From the NCBI GenBank assembly GCA_964654995.1, contig CAZZKF010000030.1:1-26793 (forward strand): a DNA stretch of 26,793 nt, in the 5' to 3' direction. The notes under the pieces were generated by a model. The model did no database searches, was not told the origin of the DNA, and saw only the letters and a list, made by a program, of their open reading frames with translations. Positions 23,238-26,793 of the stretch are shown piece after piece. The first letter of the stretch is position 1, and the number at the start of each line of letters is the position of its first letter. The position numbers and the translations under genes were made by a program. The DNA comes from CAZZKF01 sp964654995. Its GTDB lineage: Bacteria > Pseudomonadota > Alphaproteobacteria > CAZZKF01.

Positions 23238-23782
23238 CGGCCAAGTCGGCACCCCCCAACCCGCCCCTTGAGGTCCGCCGGCTGACCCTCGAGGAGCTGC
23301 TGGCCCATGCCTATGCCATCGAGCTCGAGGCGATGGAGCGTTACGCCGAGCTTGCCGATCAGATGGAGGTCCACAACAACACCCAGGTCGCGGCGGTGTT
23401 TCGCAAGCTCTGCGAGGTCGAGGAAAAACACGCCCGCCAGATCGCCGAGCGGATGACCGGGCTGGAGATTCCCGAGATCGCGCCCGACAGCTATGCCTGG
23501 CCCGGGCTCGAGGCCCCGGAAACCGTCGATTACGCGGATGCCCATTATCTGATGACGCCGTGGCACGCGCTCAAGATGGCGCTGTCCGGCGAACAGCAGG
23601 CCTTCGATTTCTTCGATGGCGTCGCCCGCGTCGCCGAAAACGAGGAGGTGAAGGCGCTGGCCCGCGAATTCGCCGAGGATGAACGCGGCCACGTGCGCAT
23701 GGTCGAGGATCTGCTTGCCAAGCACCCGGAACCGCCGCCCGGCTGGGACGAGGATCCCGATTTGCCGCAAAGCCAGGAATAG
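23234..23782 (+). CDS. Ferritin-like diiron protein (rubrerythrin-type, without rubredoxin domain)
   Basis: A 182-residue four-helix-bundle protein. Helix 1 ELLAHAYAIELEAMERYAELAD has Glu30/Glu35; helix 2 EVEEKHARQIAE has the ExxH pair Glu63-His66. A linker (75-108) follows, helix 3 is MALSGEQQAFDFFDGVA (Glu120), and helix 4 FAEDERGHVRMVEDL has Glu150-His153. This is the diiron site of rubrerythrin/erythrin-like proteins, which reduce hydrogen peroxide in anaerobes. The C-terminal rubredoxin centre is missing, so an outside donor is needed. The ATG overlaps the korB stop (ATGA), a tight link to KorAB. A peroxide- or oxygen-protecting role for the iron-sulfur enzymes is inferred. Confidence 0.87.
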   Translation: MTAKSAPPNPPLEVRRLTLEELLAHAYAIELEAMERYAELADQMEVHNNTQVAAVFRKLCEVEEKHARQIAERMTGLEIPEIAPDSYAWPGLEAPETVDYADAHYLMTPWHALKMALSGEQQAFDFFDGVARVAENEEVKALAREFAEDERGHVRMVEDLLAKHPEPPPGWDEDPDLPQSQE

Positions 23783-23802
23783 AGCCACAAGAGGAGAGCC
23801 AG

Positions 23803-24201
23803 ATGGATGTGATCTTGCCGGAAGGATGGGCGCCGCCGATCGGCTATTCGAACGGCATCGCCGTGCGCCCGGGGCGAATTCTGTTCATGGCCGGCCAGGT
23901 CGGCTGGGACGAGGCCCAGACCTTTCATTCCGAAGACATCGTGCCGCAGTTCGAGCAGGCGCTCAAAAACATCCTCGCCATTCTCGAGGCTGCCGGCGGC
24001 AAGCCCGAGCACATCTGCCGGATCACCGCCTTTTGCATCGACAAGCCGGCGTATCTTGCGGCGCGGCGCGAGCTCGGCGCCATCTGGCGCAAATACATGG
24101 GGCAGCATTACCCCGCCATGAGCATGATTTTCGTCGCCGATCTGCTCGATACGCCGGGCAAGATCGAGCTCGAGGCCACCGCGGTCATTCCCGACGACTA
24201 G
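23803..24201 (+). CDS. RidA/YjgF-family protein
   Basis: A 132-residue protein of the RidA (YjgF/YER057c/UK114) family: YSNGIAVRPGRILFMAGQVGWDE (15-37), QFEQALKNILAILEAAGGKPEHICRITAFCID (49-80), and a C-terminal PAMSMIFVADLLDTPGKIELEATAVI. RidA hydrolyses reactive enamine/imine intermediates; its usual catalytic Arg lies in a C-terminal strand, where this sequence has SMIFVADL, with no Arg in the canonical spot. It may belong to a non-deaminase subgroup, whose role is unknown. AAGAGGAGAG gives a strong ribosome site. Last gene of the kor operon, 20 nt after the diiron protein and 64 nt before a strong terminator. Confidence 0.88.
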   Translation: MDVILPEGWAPPIGYSNGIAVRPGRILFMAGQVGWDEAQTFHSEDIVPQFEQALKNILAILEAAGGKPEHICRITAFCIDKPAYLAARRELGAIWRKYMGQHYPAMSMIFVADLLDTPGKIELEATAVIPDD

Positions 24202-24265
24202 CCGATCCGGCTGGTGTGCCACACCGGCGCGCTGGTCCCTGAATCCACATTGTCCTCCCCCCTTG

Positions 24266-24306
24266 CCGGGTCTTTCCGAACCGAAGTCGGAAGACCCGGT
24301 TTTTTT
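24266..24306 (+). terminator. Intrinsic terminator of the kor operon
   Basis: Arms CCGGGTCTTTCCG (24266-24278) and CGGAAGACCCGG (24288-24299) pair over 12 bp with a single bulged T and a 9-nt loop, followed by seven T. The canonical form fits a Rho-independent stop just after the RidA-like gene and separates it from the export locus. Confidence 0.9.
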
Positions 24307-24352
24307 GTTGATCATCGGCCGCACCGCGAATATGTGGAGGCGCATTTTTCGC

Positions 24353-24381
24353 TTGTAAGGATCGGGTTGGCTTCGTAGCAT
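24353..24381 (+). promoter_or_regulatory. Possible sigma70 promoter of the export locus
   Basis: TTGTAA (24353-24358), 17-nt spacer, TAGCAT (24376-24381), each 4 of 6. It lies between the kor terminator and the adaptor gene, about 90 nt before the ATG, leaving a leader of around 85 nt in which nothing else was recognised. Confidence 0.42.
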
Positions 24382-24471
24382 TCCGGCCTCGGGTGCGTGG
24401 GGCGGCCGAACAACATGAAAGATGGTTGAGGTGGCGGTTCAAACGGCGCCAAGGCCCCGATACGGCATCCG

Positions 24472-25527
24472 ATGAACGACAAAAGCGATCTGCTCAAACG
24501 TCTCGCCATCGAGCGTGATTCCCCGCAGTCCAATTCCCGACGACCGGTATGGGCGATTGCCGCCGCGGCTGCGGCGCTGATCGTTGTCGGCGTCCTTGGC
24601 GGCTATTATCTCGGCGCCCGCAAGGTGCCGCCACCGCCATCCGCGCCGCCTGGTGAAACGGCGCCGGCCGCGCCGGCCGAAGGGGCCACGGAACCGGCAA
24701 ATGGCGAGGCCGGGGGGCAAGCCATGTCCACCGCGGCCGCGAGCGGGCCGCAGCAGGTGCTCAACGCCTCGGGCTATATCACCGCGCGGCGCAAGGCCAC
24801 CGTATCGTCCAAAATCACCGGCCGCATCGAGGCGGTGCTGATCGAAGAGGGCATGACGGTCAAGGAGGGCCAGATCGTCGCCCGGCTCGACGATTCGCTG
24901 GCCCGCATCGATCTCGGCCTGGCCGAAGCCAGAGTGCGGGTGGCCGAGGCGACATTGAAAGGCATTGAGGCCGATCTGGCCGAGGCCCGGCGGGTTCTTG
25001 CCCGGGTGACCCGGCTGGCCGACAGGGGCAATGCCAGCGAGGCCGATCGCACCCGCGCCGAGGCCCAGGTCGAAACGTTGTCGGCGCGCCTCGCCGGCGC
25101 CCGCGCCGATCTCGAGGTCGCCCGGCTGCAGGTCAAGCGCCGCAAACAGACGGTCGAGGACCATCTGGTGCGGGCCCCCTTTGCCGGTGTGGTGGTGGAC
25201 AAAAGCGCCCAGCCCGGCGAGATCGTCTCGCCGGTGTCGGCCGGCGGCGGCTTTACACGGACCGGCATCTGCACCGTCGTCGACATGGACTCGCTGGAAA
25301 TCGAGGTCGATGTCAACGAGGCGTTCATCGGCCGAGTGTTCCCCGACCAGAAGGTGGTGGCGACGCTGGATGCCTATCCCGACTGGCAAATCCCGGCCTC
25401 GGTGATCGCCATCGTGCCGACCGCCAACCGCCAGAAGGCCACCGTCAAGGTGCGCATTCGGATCGAGCAGCGCGATCCCCGGATCTTGCCCGACATGGGG
25501 GTCAAGGTGGCGTTTCTGGGCGCATGA
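24472..25527 (+). CDS. HlyD/MacA-family periplasmic adaptor protein
   Basis: 351 residues, anchored in the inner membrane by a segment at about 26-48 (WAIAAAAAALIVVGVLGGYYLGA). A Pro/Ala-rich linker follows (about 53-95). The biotin-lipoyl-like half-motif is VSSKITGRIEAVLIEEGMTVKEGQIVARLD. A helical hairpin (about 145-225) is rich in Ala/Arg/Glu. Then LVRAPFAGVVVDKSAQPGEIVSP and a beta-barrel domain. Such adaptors link an inner-membrane pump to an outer-membrane channel. The gene lies directly before an ABC ATPase and a FtsX-type permease, so a MacAB-like or peptide/lipid exporter is likely. No ribosome site is obvious before the ATG. Substrate unknown. Confidence 0.9.
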   Translation: MNDKSDLLKRLAIERDSPQSNSRRPVWAIAAAAAALIVVGVLGGYYLGARKVPPPPSAPPGETAPAAPAEGATEPANGEAGGQAMSTAAASGPQQVLNASGYITARRKATVSSKITGRIEAVLIEEGMTVKEGQIVARLDDSLARIDLGLAEARVRVAEATLKGIEADLAEARRVLARVTRLADRGNASEADRTRAEAQVETLSARLAGARADLEVARLQVKRRKQTVEDHLVRAPFAGVVVDKSAQPGEIVSPVSAGGGFTRTGICTVVDMDSLEIEVDVNEAFIGRVFPDQKVVATLDAYPDWQIPASVIAIVPTANRQKATVKVRIRIEQRDPRILPDMGVKVAFLGA

Positions 25528-25577
25528 GGGGCGGAGACAAACGAAGAAACGAAGACAGGTATAGGGAGGGACAGATA

Positions 25578-26270
25578 ATGACCGGTGAACCCCTGATCCG
25601 GCTGGAGGGTGTCTCGAAGAGCTACGCCAAGGGCAAGCTGACGATTCCGATCTTCGAGAATCTCGACATGACCATCGCGGCCGGCGATTTCCTCGCCGTC
25701 ATGGGGCCGTCGGGGTCGGGCAAGACCACCTTGCTCAACCTTCTCGGCGGCATCGACCGGCCGACCTCGGGTGCGATCGAGTGCTGCGGCGCGCGCATCG
25801 ATACGATGTCGGAAAGTGCGCTGTCGCGCTGGCGGGCGGAGAACATCGGCTTCGTCTTCCAGTTCTACAACCTGATGCCGATGCTCACCGCCGCCCAGAA
25901 CGTCGAGCTGCCGCTGCTGCTCACCGGGCTTTCCCGGGGCCAGCGGCGCGAGCATGTGAAGACGGCGCTGGCTCTGGTCGACCTCGAGGACCGCGCCAGA
26001 CATTACCCGCGCGAGCTCTCGGGCGGCCAGCAGCAGCGCGTCGCCATTGCCCGGGCGATCGTGTCCGATCCCAAGCTGTTGTTGTGCGACGAGCCGACCG
26101 GCGACCTCGACCGCCAGAGCTCGGCAGAGATTCTCGAAATCCTCCAGCTTCTCAATCGCGACTTCGGCAAGACCGTTGTTCTGGTTACCCACGATCCGGA
26201 AGCGGCGGCTTACGCGGCCCGGACCCTGCATCTCGACAAGGGCCGCTTTGTCGATGAGGTCGCGGCATGA
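25578..26270 (+). CDS. ABC transporter ATP-binding protein (MacB/LolD type)
   Basis: 230 residues. Walker A GPSGSGKTT (43-51), Q-loop FQFYNLMP (Gln95), signature LSGGQQQRVAIARA (147-160), Walker B LLLCDEPTGDLD (167-178) and switch His205 (LVTHD). This is the compact form paired with FtsX-like permeases (MacB, LolD, FtsE). AGGGAGGG (25563-25570) is seven bases before the ATG at 25578. The frame is open back to 25524, but that extension lacks a ribosome site. The stop overlaps the permease ATG (ATGA). Energises export together with the flanking adaptor and permease. Confidence 0.93.
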   Translation: MTGEPLIRLEGVSKSYAKGKLTIPIFENLDMTIAAGDFLAVMGPSGSGKTTLLNLLGGIDRPTSGAIECCGARIDTMSESALSRWRAENIGFVFQFYNLMPMLTAAQNVELPLLLTGLSRGQRREHVKTALALVDLEDRARHYPRELSGGQQQRVAIARAIVSDPKLLLCDEPTGDLDRQSSAEILEILQLLNRDFGKTVVLVTHDPEAAAYAARTLHLDKGRFVDEVAA

Positions 26271-26793
26271 GTTATCTGCGGCTGTTGTGGAAGAACCTGA
26301 TGCGCAAGAAATTGCGCACCGGGCTTACGGTCTTTGCCATCTTCAACGCCTTTCTGATTTTCGGCGCGCTGGGCGCGCTCAACGCGGCGCTGAATGCCGG
26401 GATCGACATGGCGGGGGCCAACCGGCTGGTCACCGTCAACAAGATCTCGTTCATCCAGTCGATGCCGATCAGCTATTACAACCGGATCAAGGCGGTCAAA
26501 GGCGTCAAGGACGTGACTTACGCCTCCTGGTTCGGGGCCTATTACCAGGATCCCAAAAAGCTGTTCGCCGGCTTCGCGGTGGAACCCGAGAGCTACCTCG
26601 CCGTCTATCCCGAGCTGGTGGTGCCCGAGGATCAGCGCCAGCGCTGGCTCAGGGATCGGCGCGGCGCCCTGGTCGGCGAGCGCCTGGCCAGGCGCTTCGG
26701 CTGGAAGGTCGGGCAGACGGTGCCGATCAGCAGCAACATCTGGTCGCAGGCCGATGGCTCGCACACCTGGGAATTCACCATCGACGGCATCTT
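26267..26793 (+). CDS. FtsX/MacB-type ABC transporter permease (partial, 3' end outside window)
   Basis: The first 175 codons of a permease. A basic N-terminus SYLRLLWKNLMRKKLRTG leads into a membrane segment LTVFAIFNAFLIFGALGALNAAL (about 19-41), then the periplasmic MacB-like domain with LVTVNKISFIQSMPISYYNRIKAVKGVKDVTY and GERLARRFGWKVGQTVPIS. This matches the N-terminal half of FtsX-family permeases, which should add three more membrane helices after the periplasmic domain, beyond the window. Coupled to the ATPase gene by an ATGA overlap. The transported substrate cannot be told. Confidence 0.9.
   Translation, partial: MSYLRLLWKNLMRKKLRTGLTVFAIFNAFLIFGALGALNAALNAGIDMAGANRLVTVNKISFIQSMPISYYNRIKAVKGVKDVTYASWFGAYYQDPKKLFAGFAVEPESYLAVYPELVVPEDQRQRWLRDRRGALVGERLARRFGWKVGQTVPISSNIWSQADGSHTWEFTIDGI

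Noticed and set aside
1..26793. CRISPR arrays, tRNA or rRNA genes, insertion sequences
   Set aside because: No regularly spaced repeats, no recognisable tRNA or rRNA sequence and no transposase-like frames were seen by eye; a covariance-model search was not possible.

Overview
The window looks like a chromosomal segment of a high-GC alphaproteobacterium, probably of the Rhodospirillales/Magnetospirillum type. This is inferred from the housekeeping synteny (gatCAB beside ruvX-pyrB-pyrC), the base composition and the gene content. No rRNA, tRNA, insertion sequence or CRISPR array was seen. The first and last genes are cut by the window edges.

Housekeeping block (1-5536): on the minus strand ruvX, pyrB and a dihydroorotase-like pyrC whose metal-binding HxH motif is degenerate. 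On the plus strand gatC-gatA-gatB, the glutamyl/aspartyl-tRNA amidotransferase. A small accessory stretch follows (5557-7022): a RelE/ParE-type toxin with its ribbon-helix-helix antitoxin and an upstream palindromic operator, then a nu-class-like glutathione transferase. Next come a siroheme sulfite/nitrite reductase with its DUF934 partner (7019-9248), and a Crp/Fnr regulator with a complete set of FNR-type cysteines (9545-10270).

The centrepiece (10853-24201) is a complete ATP-dependent (Thauera/Magnetospirillum-type) benzoyl-CoA dearomatisation module in two divergent operons. The minus-strand operon reads had-oah-dch-bcrC-bcrB-bcrA-bcrD-fdx-hemerythrin-GNAT-GNAT. It encodes the four reductase subunits, the 2[4Fe-4S] ferredoxin donor and the three enzymes that carry the dienoyl-CoA product to ring opening. 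The plus-strand operon reads korA-korB-ferritin-like diiron protein-RidA-like protein and ends in a strong intrinsic terminator. KorAB (2-oxoglutarate:ferredoxin oxidoreductase) would re-reduce the ferredoxin. Both operons carry passengers outside the core pathway: a hemerythrin and two GNATs on one, a rubrerythrin-like protein and a RidA on the other. These suggest a built-in oxygen/reactive-intermediate protection layer.

The divergent promoter region (about 20447-20649) holds a perfect TTGAC-N4-GTCAA palindrome of the FNR/FixK type. Its centre lies 41.5 bp from the expected start points of both operons. It also holds a perfect TGCA-N6-TGCA palindrome, the pattern I recall for the BzdR repressor of anaerobic benzoate genes, lying over a possible second kor promoter. 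The window therefore suggests joint anoxia and substrate control.

The last part (24472-26793) is an unrelated MacA/MacB-like tripartite export locus: an HlyD-family adaptor, an ABC ATPase and a truncated FtsX/MacB-type permease.
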